From positions 124,001 to 188,000 of the forward strand of contig NZ_CP010979.1 in the NCBI RefSeq assembly GCF_000498395.2: a stretch of 64,000 nucleotides of DNA, written 5' to 3'. The notes beneath the pieces were generated by a model, which was not told where the DNA came from, did no database searches, and saw only the letters and a program-made list of their open reading frames with translations. This stretch comes from Pseudomonas putida S13.1.2. GTDB taxonomy: Bacteria; Pseudomonadota; Gammaproteobacteria; Pseudomonadales; Pseudomonadaceae. Every line of letters starts with the position of its first letter. Position 1 is the stretch's first letter. The position numbers and the translations under genes are program-made. This document shows positions 45,203 to 55,204 of this stretch, in pieces.

Positions 45203-46755
45203 GCGTTTTCGTCTACCCAGCGTTGCTCTACCCGTGTGCGCGGGCCTTGAGGGGGGATGCCCGGGTGGCATTCCAGGTCGCCAACGTCCAGGCCGCGTTC
45301 CAGCAGGCGCTGGCGCAAGGCGCCGAGCTGGCTGTCGATCAGCCTTGCGGTTTGTTCGCGCTCTGCCCACAGGTGCCCGCTCAGGCGGCCTTGGCTGAAC
45401 TGCGCCTGTACTTGCAGCGGGCCGAGGGGCGAAAGGTCGAAGGCCAGTTCGATGCGCCACAGGGCCTGCAGTGGGTCCTGTGCTTCGTGTTGGCGGTCGG
45501 CCTGCTGTTGCGGGGTTTCTTCGCGCTGAATTTTGACCTGCAGCGGGATGAACTCTTGGCCATGGCGGATCGGCACTTCGGTTTGCCAGGTGGTCTGCAG
45601 GTTGCCGTTTTCCAGCGTGCCGGTTTGTTGCAGGCTGCTCATGGCATGGCTTTGCAGGCGCGAGATGGCCGCAGCGGCCAGGCGCAGCAGTTGTTGCAGG
45701 TCGCCTTCGTCTTCCAGGGCCTTGAGCAGGCGAGACGGCAGGGGGAACGCCCCTGGCTGCGGCTTGGGGCTGACCCGTTCGAGCATGCCCAGCGCGCTGC
45801 GCGCCAGCGCCGGCATGGTCACGGCCAGGCTGGCGGGTGCCAGGTTGGGCGTGCCGGGTGTGCTGGCCGGGGCCTGAGTAATCAGGCGCAGCAGGTGTGC
45901 CTTCAGGTCCGTGGCCACGCTGGCAGGAAAGCCGCCCAGCAGTTTCGCTTCAAGGAAGGCGCCGCTGTTGTTCAGGGCTTGGGCCACGCCCTTGGCGTCG
46001 CCCAGTTGGCGGGCGTCCGGCAGGCCGGCCAAGAGGCGTTCGGCACTGGCGCGCAGTTCGCCATCGACGCCCGGGTCGCGGGTGAGCTGTTGCAGAGCGT
46101 TGAGCAGGCCGGGCAGCGAAGCCTGGCGGTTTTGCTGGGTCAGCAGTTGCTGGGCAATGCTCAGTTGGTCCTGCCTGCCGCTAAGCGGCACGAAGCGCAG
46201 CGATTGGTCACCCTGCACCAATGCGCTGAGCAGGCTGCCAATGGCCAGTGGGCGCGGGCTGTCGATGCTCATGGTGGCACCGGCCTGAGCACTGTTCAGC
46301 AGGCTGACCAGCGCCCGGTAGCTTGCCGGTTGGCCGGGCGCCTGGGGCAATGCCTGGTTGGTCAGGACTTTGCCTTGCAGCAGCGTGCCGACGGGCACTT
46401 TGCTGGTGTCCAGGCGAGTGAGGGTGGTGATCTGGCTGGCGTTGGCCTGCTGCAGCATGATTGCCAGGCGGTTGCTTTCGGTCTGGCTGACAGTGACCTG
46501 GCTGCCTTGGGGCAGGGGCTGGCTGGCGCTGGCTTGCAGTTGGGTCTGCACGCCGTTGGCTTGCATCAACCGCAGTACCAGCTGAAATTCCTGGCCCGTC
46601 TGGCGCAGCGACACAACCTCGACCTGCGCGGTCTCGCCGGGTGCCAGCAGGCCGGGCTGCGCCTGGATCAGGCGCAGCAGTTCGCCGGTCATGCCCGCCT
46701 TCATGGCTTGGCTGTTGATCGCGGTTTGTGCGCCGAGACTATTGATTTCAGTCAT
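45199..46755 (-). CDS. Second FliK-like hook-length control domain protein
   Basis: The 518-residue protein, from ATG 46755, has a long Gln/Ala/Leu-rich N-terminal region and a C-terminal segment resembling the FliK C domain (about 420-500; AFDLSPLGPLQVQAQFSQGRLSGH, then IDSQLGALRQRLLERGLDVGDLECHPG). It is coupled to the FlhB C-domain homologue. FliK and FlhB are a matched pair for export switching, so this looks like a second switch pair. A second FliK-like/FlhB-C pair of this kind is commonly seen near ccmA in P. putida-type genomes. Its function is not established here. Confidence 0.75.
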   Translation of the reverse strand: MTEINSLGAQTAINSQAMKAGMTGELLRLIQAQPGLLAPGETAQVEVVSLRQTGQEFQLVLRLMQANGVQTQLQASASQPLPQGSQVTVSQTESNRLAIMLQQANASQITTLTRLDTSKVPVGTLLQGKVLTNQALPQAPGQPASYRALVSLLNSAQAGATMSIDSPRPLAIGSLLSALVQGDQSLRFVPLSGRQDQLSIAQQLLTQQNRQASLPGLLNALQQLTRDPGVDGELRASAERLLAGLPDARQLGDAKGVAQALNNSGAFLEAKLLGGFPASVATDLKAHLLRLITQAPASTPGTPNLAPASLAVTMPALARSALGMLERVSPKPQPGAFPLPSRLLKALEDEGDLQQLLRLAAAAISRLQSHAMSSLQQTGTLENGNLQTTWQTEVPIRHGQEFIPLQVKIQREETPQQQADRQHEAQDPLQALWRIELAFDLSPLGPLQVQAQFSQGRLSGHLWAEREQTARLIDSQLGALRQRLLERGLDVGDLECHPGIPPQGPRTRVEQRWVDENA

Positions 46756-46757
46756 GA

Positions 46758-46767
46758 TTGTATACAA
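46758..46767. promoter_or_regulatory. TTGTATACAA palindrome upstream of the FliK-like gene
   Basis: A 10-bp perfect palindrome ends 2 bp before the start codon of the FliK-like gene. The same decamer occurs at 63372-63381 upstream of the NCS1 transporter gene. It is of the type bound by GntR-family regulators. Occupancy is not shown. Confidence 0.35.
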
Positions 46768-46883
46768 CCTGTCGAACCCGGCCTCTTGGCAGCGCGGCGG
46801 CGCATGTAATAATGCCGAGCGCCCGTGGTTGCCAGTATAACGGCAGCGCGCGGGGCGACTTGAGACACAAGGGTTCTGGAGCG

Positions 46884-46989
46884 GCGTCGCCTGCTTCGCG
46901 GGCTTGCCCGCTCCCACAGGTTCAGCGCAGCTTTCAGATACTGCACCAGACCTTGTGGGAGCGGGCAAGCCCGCGAAACAGGCGACGCC
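46884..46989. repeat. REP inverted pair, GGGCTTGCCC core
   Basis: GCGTCGCCTGCTTCGCGGGC TTGCCCGCTCCCACAGG (46884-46920) and its reverse complement (about 46952-46989) form an inverted pair. It lies in the divergent gap between the FliK-like gene and ccmA. Confidence 0.85.
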
Positions 46990-47021
46990 GGCCCGAAGCC
47001 CTACAAAGATAAGGCGAAACC

Positions 47022-47654
47022 GTGACCCTTCACCTCCAAGCTGCGGGCCTGGCCTGCGAGCGCGACTGGCGCCTGCTGTTCGAGCAGCTCGATTTCGAGC
47101 TGGGCGCCGGCGACATGCTGCAGATCAGCGGCCCCAACGGCAGCGGCAAGACCAGCTTGCTGCGCCTGCTGGCCGGGTTGATGCAACCCACCGCCGGGCA
47201 GATCCTGCTGGGCGGCAAGCCGCTGGCCGAGCAGCGCCATGCCCTGGCCAGCATCCTGCTGTGGATCGGTCACGCCGCGGGCATCAAGGACCTGCTCACC
47301 GCCGAAGAGAACCTCACCTGGCTGTGCGCCTTGCACCAGCCAGCCAGCCGCGAGGCGATCTGGGCGGCGCTGGAGGCGGTCGGTTTGCGTGGTTTCGAGG
47401 ACGTCCCCTGCCATACCCTGTCGGCCGGCCAGCAGCGCCGCGTGGCCCTGGCCCGGTTGTACCTGGCGTGCCCGCCGCTATGGATCCTCGATGAGCCCTT
47501 CACCGCCCTCGACAAACAAGGCGTGGCTCAGCTCGAAGCGCACCTGGCGGCCCACTGCGAGCAGGGCGGCACAGTGGTGCTGACCACCCACCACACGCTG
47601 GAACGCAAGCCCTCCGGTTACCGTGAACTGAACCTGGGGCAATGGGCGGCATGA
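47022..47654 (+). CDS. ccmA: Cytochrome c biogenesis ABC ATPase CcmA
   Basis: CcmA (210 residues) is the ATPase that releases holo-CcmE from CcmC. Walker [18 protein letters not shown], signature [14 protein letters not shown] and Walker B LWILDEP are intact. It heads a tight nine-gene operon. The start follows AAGATAAGGCG. Confidence 0.96.
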   Translation: MTLHLQAAGLACERDWRLLFEQLDFELGAGDMLQISGPNGSGKTSLLRLLAGLMQPTAGQILLGGKPLAEQRHALASILLWIGHAAGIKDLLTAEENLTWLCALHQPASREAIWAALEAVGLRGFEDVPCHTLSAGQQRRVALARLYLACPPLWILDEPFTALDKQGVAQLEAHLAAHCEQGGTVVLTTHHTLERKPSGYRELNLGQWAA

Positions 47655-48319
47655 GCGTATTCATCTTGTTGTTGCGTCGCGAAGCGCGGCTGCTGTTCCG
47701 TCGCCCTGCCGAGCTGGCCAACCCGTTGGTGTTCTTCGCCATCGTCGTTGCGCTGTTTCCCTTGGCGGTCGGCCCAGAAAGCCAATTGTTGCAAACCTTG
47801 TCGCCGGGCCTGGTCTGGGTTGCGGCACTGCTAGCGGTGCTGCTGTCGCTGGACGGCTTGTTCCGCAGCGATTTCGAGGATGGCTCGCTGGAACAATGGG
47901 TGCTGTCGCCGCACCCGCTGGCGCTGCTGGTGCTGGCCAAGGTGCTGGCGCACTGGATCTTTTCCGGGCTGGCACTGGTATTGTTGGCGCCGCTGCTGGC
48001 GCTGATGCTGGGGCTACCAAGCCATTGCCTGCCGGTACTGCTCGGTTCCCTGCTGCTGGGCACACCGGTATTGAGCCTGCTGGGCGCGGTGGGCGCAGCA
48101 CTGACGGTCGGTCTGAAGCGCGGTGGTTTGTTACTGGCGTTGCTGATTCTGCCGTTGTATATCCCTGTATTGATCCTGGGCAGTGGTGCGTTGCAAGCGG
48201 CGTTGCAAAATATGCCCGCAACCGGCCACCTGCTCTGGCTCGCCAGCCTGACGGCCCTGGCCGTGACCCTGGCACCCTTTGCGATAGCTGCCGGCCTGAA
48301 GATCAGCGTCGGCGAATAA
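47651..48319 (+). CDS. ccmB: Haem exporter membrane protein CcmB
   Basis: CcmB (222 residues) is the membrane partner of CcmA, with about six membrane spans. It begins [26 protein letters not shown]. It overlaps the ccmA stop by 4 bp (ATGA). Confidence 0.95.
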   Translation: MSVFILLLRREARLLFRRPAELANPLVFFAIVVALFPLAVGPESQLLQTLSPGLVWVAALLAVLLSLDGLFRSDFEDGSLEQWVLSPHPLALLVLAKVLAHWIFSGLALVLLAPLLALMLGLPSHCLPVLLGSLLLGTPVLSLLGAVGAALTVGLKRGGLLLALLILPLYIPVLILGSGALQAALQNMPATGHLLWLASLTALAVTLAPFAIAAGLKISVGE

Positions 48320-48365
48320 CGAGTCCCGGGCTCTCAAGCCCGGCAAATACCCTGGATGTACCCTG

Positions 48366-49133
48366 ATGAAAATAAGCTGGACGTGGTTCCACAAGCTGGG
48401 CTCCCCGAAATGGTTTTATGCCATCAGCGGCCGCATGCTGCCATGGCTGGCCGGCGCTGCCGTGCTCCTGCTGCTGGTCGGTATCACCTGGGGCCTGGCA
48501 TTCGCCCCCCAGGACTACCAGCAAGGCAACAGCTTCCGCATCATCTACATTCACGTGCCGGCGGCGATGCTGGCGCAGTCCTGCTACGTGCTGCTGGCGG
48601 TCGCCGGGGTGGTGGGGCTGGTGTGGAAGATGAAACTGGCCGACGTCGCCCTGCAATGTGCCGCGCCCATCGGCGCCTGGATGACCGCCGTGGCGCTGGT
48701 TACCGGCGCCATCTGGGGCAAGCCGACCTGGGGCAGCTGGTGGGTGTGGGATGCCCGCCTTACGTCCATGCTCATCCTGCTGTTCCTGTACTTCGGCATT
48801 ATTGCGCTGGGCCAGGCGATCAGTAATCGTGACAGTGCCTCCAAGGCCTGTGCGGTGCTGGCGATTGTCGGCGTGGTCAACATCCCGATCATCAAGTACT
48901 CGGTGGAGTGGTGGAACACCCTGCACCAGGGTGCCACCTTCACCCTCACCGAAAAGCCTGCGATGCCCGCCGAAATGTGGCTGCCGTTGCTGTGCACGGC
49001 GTTGGGTTTCTACTGTTTCTTCGGCGCCGTGCTGTTGCTACGCATGCGCCTTGAAGTGCTCAAGCGCGAGGCGCGCGCCAGTTGGGTCAAGGACGAAGTG
49101 TTGAACAGCCTGGGGCGGAGGAGCGCACAATGA
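48366..49133 (+). CDS. ccmC: Haem transporter/handling protein CcmC
   Basis: CcmC (255 residues) loads haem onto CcmE. The haem-handling WWD motif [15 protein letters not shown] is present, with about six membrane spans and flanking conserved histidines ([15 protein letters not shown]). It follows ccmB after a 46-bp gap that probably holds the ribosome site only. Confidence 0.96.
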   Translation: MKISWTWFHKLGSPKWFYAISGRMLPWLAGAAVLLLLVGITWGLAFAPQDYQQGNSFRIIYIHVPAAMLAQSCYVLLAVAGVVGLVWKMKLADVALQCAAPIGAWMTAVALVTGAIWGKPTWGSWWVWDARLTSMLILLFLYFGIIALGQAISNRDSASKACAVLAIVGVVNIPIIKYSVEWWNTLHQGATFTLTEKPAMPAEMWLPLLCTALGFYCFFGAVLLLRMRLEVLKREARASWVKDEVLNSLGRRSAQ

Positions 49134-49306
49134 GCTTTGCCACCTTCGGTGATTTTCTCGCCATGGGCCACCATGGCCTGTACGTGTGGTCGGCCTATGG
49201 CATCTGCCTGGCGGTGCTGGCGCTGAATGTCGCCGCGCCGCTGCTGGCCCGCCGTCGCTACCTGCAAGAAGAGGCGCGCCGTTTGCGCCGGGAGAACAAC
49301 CAGTGA
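49130..49306 (+). CDS. ccmD: Haem exporter accessory protein CcmD
   Basis: CcmD (58 residues) is a single-span protein ([23 protein letters not shown]) with a basic tail, stabilising the CcmABC-CcmE complex. It overlaps both neighbours by 4 bp. Confidence 0.9.
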   Translation: MSFATFGDFLAMGHHGLYVWSAYGICLAVLALNVAAPLLARRRYLQEEARRLRRENNQ

Positions 49307-49758
49307 ATCCGCAGCGCAAGAAACGCCTGTTGCTCATCGTCGGCCTGCTGGTCGGCGTCGGGGTTGCCGTCGGCTTTGCCTTGAGCGCATTGCAGCAGAA
49401 CATCAACCTGTTCTACACGCCCACCCAGATCGCCAATGGCGAAGCGCCGCTGGACACCCGCATCCGTGCTGGCGGCATGGTCGAGAAGGGCTCGGTGCAG
49501 CGCTCGTCCGATTCGCTGGACGTGCGCTTTGTGGTCACCGACTTCAACAAGTCGGTGCCAATCACCTACCGCGGCATCCTGCCCGACCTGTTCCGCGAAG
49601 GGCAGGGCATCGTCGCCCTGGGCAAGGTCAACGCCGAAGGCGTGGTGGTGGCCGATGAAGTACTGGCCAAGCACGATGAGAAGTACATGCCGCCCGAGGT
49701 CACCAAGGCCCTGAAGGAAAGCGGCCAGGCCGCCACCAGCACGGAGGCCAAGCCATGA
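49303..49758 (+). CDS. ccmE: Periplasmic haem chaperone CcmE
   Basis: CcmE (151 residues, GTG start 49303 overlapping the ccmD stop) covalently carries haem on the His of [14 protein letters not shown]. An N-terminal membrane anchor ([21 protein letters not shown]) is followed by an OB-fold domain. Confidence 0.96.
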   Translation: MNPQRKKRLLLIVGLLVGVGVAVGFALSALQQNINLFYTPTQIANGEAPLDTRIRAGGMVEKGSVQRSSDSLDVRFVVTDFNKSVPITYRGILPDLFREGQGIVALGKVNAEGVVVADEVLAKHDEKYMPPEVTKALKESGQAATSTEAKP

Positions 49759-51743
49759 ACGCGGCACTGGTGATACCCGAACTCGGCCAGCTGGCGATGA
49801 TCCTGGCCATCTGCTTTGCCAGCGTGCAGGCCAGTGTGCCGCTGCTTGGCGCCTGGCGTGGCGACAGCCTGTGGATGAGCCTGGCGCGGCCGGCGGCGTG
49901 GGGGCAATTCGCTTTCCTGGCCTTTGCCTTCGCCTGTTTGACCCATGCCTTCATGACCGACAACTTCTCGGTCGCCTATGTGGCCAGCAACTCCAACAGC
50001 GCCTTGCCCTGGTACTACAAGTTCAGCGCCGTGTGGGGCGCCCACGAGGGTTCGCTGCTGCTGTGGGCGCTTATCCTGGGCGGCTGGACCTTTGCCGTGT
50101 CGGTGTTTTCGCGCCAGTTGCCGCAGGTAATGCTGGCCCGCGTGCTGGCGGTGATGGGCATGATCAGCGTCGGCTTCCTGAGCTTTCTGATCATCACGTC
50201 CAACCCGTTCCAGCGCCTGCTGCCGCAAGTGCCCACCGACGGTCGCGATCTCAACCCGCTGCTGCAGGACTTTGGCCTGATCGTTCACCCGCCGATGCTG
50301 TACATGGGCTACGTGGGCTTCTCGGTGGCCTTTGCGTTCGCCATTGCCGCCTTGCTCGGCGGCCGCCTGGACGCTGCCTGGGCGCGCTGGTCGCGGCCCT
50401 GGACCATCGTCGCCTGGGCCTTCCTGGGTGTCGGTATCACCTTGGGCTCGTGGTGGGCCTACTATGAGCTGGGTTGGGGTGGCTGGTGGTTCTGGGACCC
50501 GGTGGAAAACGCCTCGTTCATGCCTTGGCTGGTGGGCACGGCGTTGATTCACTCGCTGGCGGTGACGGAAAAGCGTGGGGTGTTCAAGAGCTGGACTGTG
50601 TTGTTGGCAATTGCCGCATTCTCGCTGAGCCTGCTGGGTACCTTCCTGGTGCGTTCCGGCGTGCTGACCTCGGTACACGCATTTGCCGCCGACCCGTCGC
50701 GGGGCATTTTCATCCTGTTCTTCCTGTTGTTCGTGGTCGGTGGTTCGCTCACCCTGTTCGCCCTGCGTGCACCGGTGGTCAAGAGCCAGGTCGGCTTCGC
50801 CCTGTGGTCGCGCGAGACGCTGCTGCTGGCCAACAACCTGGTGCTGGTGGTGGCCGCGTCGATGATTCTGCTCGGCACGCTGTACCCGCTGGTGCTTGAT
50901 GCCCTGACCGGGGCCAAGCTGTCGGTAGGTCCGCCGTATTTCGATGCCTTGTTCCTGCCGCTGATGGCACTGCTGATGGTGGTAATGAGCGTGGGCGTGG
51001 TGGTGCGCTGGAAGGACACCCCGGGCAAATGGCTGGTCAGCATGTTGACCCCGGTGCTGATCGGCAGTGCCATTCTTGCCCCGGTTGCCGGTTTTATCGT
51101 AGACGACTTCGACTGGCCGACCCTGACTGCCTTCGCCCTGGCTGCCTGGGTGGTACTCGGCGGGCTGCGCGACATCCTCGACAAGACCCGTCACAAAGGC
51201 CTGCTGAGGGGCCTGCCTGGGCTGGGGCGCAGCTACTGGGGCATGCAACTGGCACACCTGGGCCTGGCGGTGTGTGCGCTGGGCGTGGTGCTGTCGAGCA
51301 ATAACAGCGCCGAACGCGACCTGCGCATGGCCCCGGGCGAAAGCGTGGAACTGGGGGGGTACCACTTCCTGTTCCAGGGCGCCAAGCACTTCGAAGGGCC
51401 GAACTTCATCTCCGACAAGGGTACCGTGGTGGTCAGCCGTGATGGCCGTGAAGTGACTACCCTGCACCCGGAAAAGCGCCTGTACACCGTGCAGCAGTCG
51501 ATGATGACCGAAGCCGGCATCGACGCCGGCTTTACCCGCGACCTGTACGTTGCCCTTGGCGAGCCGCTGGAAAACGGCGCCTGGGCCGTGCGCGTACACA
51601 TCAAGCCTTATGTCCGCTGGATCTGGCTGGGCGGTCTGCTGACCGGCCTGGGCGGGTTGCTGGCGGCACTCGACCGGCGCTACCGCGTCAAGGTCAAGAC
51701 CCGGGTGCGTGATGCCCTGGGCGTGTCTGGAGCAGCTGCATGA
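49755..51743 (+). CDS. ccmF: Cytochrome c haem lyase CcmF
   Basis: CcmF (662 residues) is the large membrane component that attaches haem to apocytochromes. It shows the WWD domain [21 protein letters not shown] and many membrane spans. It starts ATG 49755, overlapping ccmE by 4 bp. Confidence 0.97.
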   Translation: MNAALVIPELGQLAMILAICFASVQASVPLLGAWRGDSLWMSLARPAAWGQFAFLAFAFACLTHAFMTDNFSVAYVASNSNSALPWYYKFSAVWGAHEGSLLLWALILGGWTFAVSVFSRQLPQVMLARVLAVMGMISVGFLSFLIITSNPFQRLLPQVPTDGRDLNPLLQDFGLIVHPPMLYMGYVGFSVAFAFAIAALLGGRLDAAWARWSRPWTIVAWAFLGVGITLGSWWAYYELGWGGWWFWDPVENASFMPWLVGTALIHSLAVTEKRGVFKSWTVLLAIAAFSLSLLGTFLVRSGVLTSVHAFAADPSRGIFILFFLLFVVGGSLTLFALRAPVVKSQVGFALWSRETLLLANNLVLVVAASMILLGTLYPLVLDALTGAKLSVGPPYFDALFLPLMALLMVVMSVGVVVRWKDTPGKWLVSMLTPVLIGSAILAPVAGFIVDDFDWPTLTAFALAAWVVLGGLRDILDKTRHKGLLRGLPGLGRSYWGMQLAHLGLAVCALGVVLSSNNSAERDLRMAPGESVELGGYHFLFQGAKHFEGPNFISDKGTVVVSRDGREVTTLHPEKRLYTVQQSMMTEAGIDAGFTRDLYVALGEPLENGAWAVRVHIKPYVRWIWLGGLLTGLGGLLAALDRRYRVKVKTRVRDALGVSGAAA

Positions 51744-52276
51744 AGCGTTGGATCATGGTAGTCCCCCTGGCAGTGTTCCTGCTGGTGGCGGTGTTCCTCT
51801 ACAAGGGGCTGTTTCTCAAGCCCGACGAGCTGCCGTCGGCAATGATCGGCAAACCGTTCCCGATGTTTACCCTGGCTTCTACCCAGGGCGACCGCACCCT
51901 GACCCAGGCCGACTTGCAGGGCCGCCCGGCACTGGTCAACGTGTGGGCCACCTGGTGCCCGTCGTGCAAGGTCGAGCACCCGTACCTGAACCAACTGGCG
52001 CAGCAGGGCGTGGTGATCCACGGGGTCAACTACAAGGACGACAACGCCGCCGCGCAGAAATGGCTGGCCGAGTTCCACAACCCATACCAGCTGGACATCC
52101 GTGACGAGCAGGGCAGCCTGGGCCTGGACCTTGGGGTGTACGGCGCGCCAGAAACCTTCCTGATCGACGCCAAGGGCATCATCCGCTACAAGCACGTGGG
52201 CGTTGTCGATGCCACCGTCTGGCGTGAGCAGCTGGCGCCGTTGTACCAGGGCCTGGTCGACGAGGCCAAGCCATGA
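51740..52276 (+). CDS. ccmG: Thiol:disulfide interchange protein CcmG (DsbE)
   Basis: CcmG (178 residues) reduces apocytochrome c before haem attachment. It has an N-terminal anchor (MVVPLAVFLLVAVFLYKGL) and a thioredoxin fold with active site WATWCPSCKVEHP and cis-Pro region YGAPETFLID. It overlaps ccmF by 4 bp. Confidence 0.97.
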   Translation: MKRWIMVVPLAVFLLVAVFLYKGLFLKPDELPSAMIGKPFPMFTLASTQGDRTLTQADLQGRPALVNVWATWCPSCKVEHPYLNQLAQQGVVIHGVNYKDDNAAAQKWLAEFHNPYQLDIRDEQGSLGLDLGVYGAPETFLIDAKGIIRYKHVGVVDATVWREQLAPLYQGLVDEAKP

Positions 52277-52749
52277 GGCGCTGGGTGGCAGCTGCCGTGC
52301 TGGGCATGAGCCTGGCCGGTGTGGCCAAGGCGGCCATCGATACTTACCAGTTCCGCGATGATGCCGAGCGCGAGCGCTACCAGCAGTTGACCAAGGAACT
52401 GCGTTGCCCCAAGTGCCAGAACCAGGACATTGCCGACTCCAACGCGCCAATTGCTGCCGACCTGCGCCGCGAGATCTTCCGCATGCTTGGCGAAGGCAAG
52501 AGCAACCAGCAGATCGTCGACTTCATGGTGGACCGCTATGGTGACTTTGTGCGCTACAAACCGGCGCTCAGCGGGCGTACCTGGCTGTTGTGGTTCGGCC
52601 CGGGCATCCTTTTGGTCGGTGGTTTTGCGGTGCTGGCGGTGATCGTGCGCCGACGCCGTGGTACGGCTTTGCCGGGCAACAACGAGCTTTCCGCCGAAGA
52701 ACGCGAGCGACTCGCCAAACTGCTGGAAAAAGAACAGACCCATGACTGA
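52273..52749 (+). CDS. ccmH: Cytochrome c-type biogenesis protein CcmH
   Basis: CcmH (158 residues) passes reductant to apocytochrome thiols. It has a signal peptide, the [23 protein letters not shown] motif and a membrane span near 100-120. It overlaps ccmG by 4 bp and ccmI by 8 bp. Confidence 0.95.
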   Translation: MRRWVAAAVLGMSLAGVAKAAIDTYQFRDDAERERYQQLTKELRCPKCQNQDIADSNAPIAADLRREIFRMLGEGKSNQQIVDFMVDRYGDFVRYKPALSGRTWLLWFGPGILLVGGFAVLAVIVRRRRGTALPGNNELSAEERERLAKLLEKEQTHD

Positions 52750-53938
52750 ATTCTGGCTTAGCGCGGGCCTGCTGCTGCTCGCCGCCCTCAGCTTTTTGCT
52801 GATCCCGATCCTGCGTGGCCGTGGCCGCCAGCAGGAAGAAGACCGTACTGCCCTGAACGTGGCCCTGTACCAGGAACGCGTGGCCGAACTGGCTGCCCAG
52901 CAGGCTGCCGGGGTGCTCGATGAGGCACAGCTGGCCAAGGGCCGTGACGAGGCTGCCCGTGAGCTGCTGGCCGATACCGAAGGCGCCGAAGCCCCGCGCC
53001 AGGGTCATCTGGGCAAAGCCTTGCCGCTGCTGGCTGCAGTGCTGGTACCGCTGATGGCGCTGGGCCTTTACCTGCATTTTGGTTCGGCCGACAAGGTGGC
53101 GCTGACCCAGCAGTTCGCCGAGGCACCCAAGTCGATGGAAGAAATGACCACGCGCCTGGAGCGTGTGGTGCAGGCCCAGCCTGAGTCGGCCGAGGCCATG
53201 TACTTCCTGGGCCGTGCCTACATGGCCGAGCAGCGTCCGGCCGAGGCTGCGCGTACCTTCGAGCGGGCGGTGGCCTTGGCTGGCCGCCAGCCCGAGCTGC
53301 TGGGCCAGTGGGCGCAGGCCATGTACTTTGCCGCCGACAAGCAGTGGAGCCCGCAGTTGCAGGCACTGACGGATGAAGCGCTGAAGGCCGACCCCAACGA
53401 AGTGACCAGCCTGGGCCTGCGCGGTATTGCCGCCTTTGAAGGCGAGCGTTACCAGGAAGCCATCGACTACTGGAAGCGCCTGCTGGCGCAGTTGCCAGAA
53501 GGCGATGCCTCGCGTGCGGCCCTGCAAGGCGGCATCGACCGCGCTGCCGAGCGCCTGGGTGGGCCGGCAGGGCAGGCCGCAGAGCCAGCACCAGTGGCAG
53601 CCCGGCTGAAGGTACGGGTGGAACTGGCAGCGGCACTGAAGGACAAGGTCAAGCCCGACGATACGGTGTTCATCTTCGCTCGCGCCAGCAATGGCCCGCC
53701 CATGCCGTTGGCAGCCAAGCGGGTGACCGTAGCGCAGTTGCCGATGGAGGTGGAGTTGTCTGACGCTGACGCAATGATGCCCCAGATGAAACTGTCACAA
53801 TTTGCCGAAGTCCAACTGGTTGCACGTGTTTCCCGCGCTGGCCAGCCTACCCGTGGTGAGTGGATTGGCCAGGGCGCGCCGTTGCCCAGCGCCACCCAGG
53901 CTACCCAGCACCTGACCATCGACAGCCCAGACCTGTAA
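52742..53938 (+). CDS. ccmI: Cytochrome c-type biogenesis protein CcmI
   Basis: CcmI (398 residues) is an apocytochrome c chaperone. Two membrane spans (residues about 3-22 and 92-115) flank a short cytoplasmic loop. TPR repeats follow in the periplasm ([30 protein letters not shown]). ATG 52742 lies within the end of ccmH. Confidence 0.94.
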   Translation: MTEFWLSAGLLLLAALSFLLIPILRGRGRQQEEDRTALNVALYQERVAELAAQQAAGVLDEAQLAKGRDEAARELLADTEGAEAPRQGHLGKALPLLAAVLVPLMALGLYLHFGSADKVALTQQFAEAPKSMEEMTTRLERVVQAQPESAEAMYFLGRAYMAEQRPAEAARTFERAVALAGRQPELLGQWAQAMYFAADKQWSPQLQALTDEALKADPNEVTSLGLRGIAAFEGERYQEAIDYWKRLLAQLPEGDASRAALQGGIDRAAERLGGPAGQAAEPAPVAARLKVRVELAAALKDKVKPDDTVFIFARASNGPPMPLAAKRVTVAQLPMEVELSDADAMMPQMKLSQFAEVQLVARVSRAGQPTRGEWIGQGAPLPSATQATQHLTIDSPDL

Positions 53939-53950
53939 GAGAGCAAAGCC

Positions 53951-54367
53951 ATGCACAGCACCGTCCGCCTGACCCTGATCACCCTGGCCCTGGGTTTGTC
54001 TGCGTGTACGGTGCATCAGCCGTACGAGCAGCCCGCGCCACCGATCGAGCGCCTGCCGCCGCAGGGGCCGGTCGTCAAGCCGTTGCCGGGTGGGCAACCG
54101 TCCACCCAGCCGAGCAAGCCGGCGGCGATTCCCAAGCCGATGCCGCGTACCTCGGCCAGCTTTGCGCCACCGCCTGGCGGGGCTAGCCATTGGGACCCCA
54201 AGCTGGGTGTATATGTATTGGAGAAGCAGCCTAATACGTTCTACCGGCAGCGTACGTACTATCGGTTTGATAACGGCTGGAGCTGGTCGCTGAGCCCGAA
54301 TGGGCCTTGGCAGGATACTGACAGCAGTGGCGTGCCGGGTGGGTTAGGGCGAGCGTTCGCCCAGTAA
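53951..54367 (+). CDS. Small proline-rich lipoprotein
   Basis: The 138-residue protein has a lipoprotein signal peptide ending in LSAC (Cys19), then a Pro-rich linker (PSTQPSKPAAIPKPMP) and a short C-terminal domain with repeated aromatic residues (FYRQRTYYRFDNGWSWSLSPNGPWQ). It is 12 bp downstream of ccmI and may be co-transcribed. No function is assigned. Confidence 0.85.
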   Translation: MHSTVRLTLITLALGLSACTVHQPYEQPAPPIERLPPQGPVVKPLPGGQPSTQPSKPAAIPKPMPRTSASFAPPPGGASHWDPKLGVYVLEKQPNTFYRQRTYYRFDNGWSWSLSPNGPWQDTDSSGVPGGLGRAFAQ

Positions 54368-55204
54368 CGCTGCATCGGCATCGGCATCGGCTTTTGCTTT
54401 TGCTTTTGCTTTTAAGCGTGCGGAAGCTCAGGCGACGCAGATTGCGACTTCAGGAGGCCGAGCGCAGGGCTTGCGGAGGGAGGTGACGGGCATGGATGCC
54501 CGTCAAGCGCTGGGCCCCAGGATGGGGCCTGCAGCGCGGTCCTCCCGGGAGCAAGCCCGGAGCGAGGGGACCCCGAAGCGCAGCGTAGGGGCCGGATGAT
54601 GGGAGCGCAGCGTTTTTTGGTTACTTTTTGTCGCGTTTGACAAAAAGTGACCCGCCGTAAGGGCGGAAAGGTGACTTGATGCCACCTTCGAAAATGAATG
54701 TTGACCTCCTTGTTGATGCCCACGCCTCCAAGCGGAAAGCGTAAAGCGAAAGCGACAAGCGACAAGCGACAAGCGACAAGCGAAACGGTGCTGGTTTTTA
54801 GCTCGCGCATAGGCCATTCGCGATGGCGACGCACACTCACCTTTTCGCCCTTACGGCGAGTCACTTTTTGTCAAACGCGACAAAAAGTAACCAAAAAACG
54901 CTGCGCTCCCATCATCCGGCCCCTGCGCTGCGCTCCGGGGTTCCCGCACTCCGGCCTCGCTCCCGGGAGGACCGCGCTGCAGGCCCCATCCTGGGGCCCA
55001 GCGCTTGACGGGCATCCATGCCCGTCACCTCCCTCCGCAAGGCCTGCGTTCGGCCTCCTGAAGTCGCGACGATCAAGATCAAGATCAAGATCAAGATCAA
55101 CGGCTAGAGCGGAGCAGCACAGTACAGTTATGCCTTGTAATTTCAATTGACTGTACTGGCTGGTGACTCCGCATAATGGCGCCTCGAATTGACCCGGAGG
55201 TGGC
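54368..55204. repeat. Non-coding block with long inverted repeat
   Basis: No credible gene lies here. Arms of about 225 bp at about 54446-54672 and 54838-55063 are near-perfect reverse complements (for example GGAGGGAGGTGACGGGCATG in the left arm and CATGCCCGTCACCTCCCTCC in the right). The 165-bp spacer contains a seven-base tandem repeat (AAGCGAC, about five units near 54759-54795). Outside the arms are GCATCG and CTTTTG tandem repeats (54372-54413) and five GATCAA units (55071-55100). Related arms appear to occur widely in Pseudomonas, but the mobility mechanism is not visible. Confidence 0.85.

Noticed and set aside
54372..55100. Short tandem repeats considered as a CRISPR array
   Set aside because: Units are only 6-7 bp with no unique spacers and no cas genes; they are simple repeats bordering an inverted repeat.
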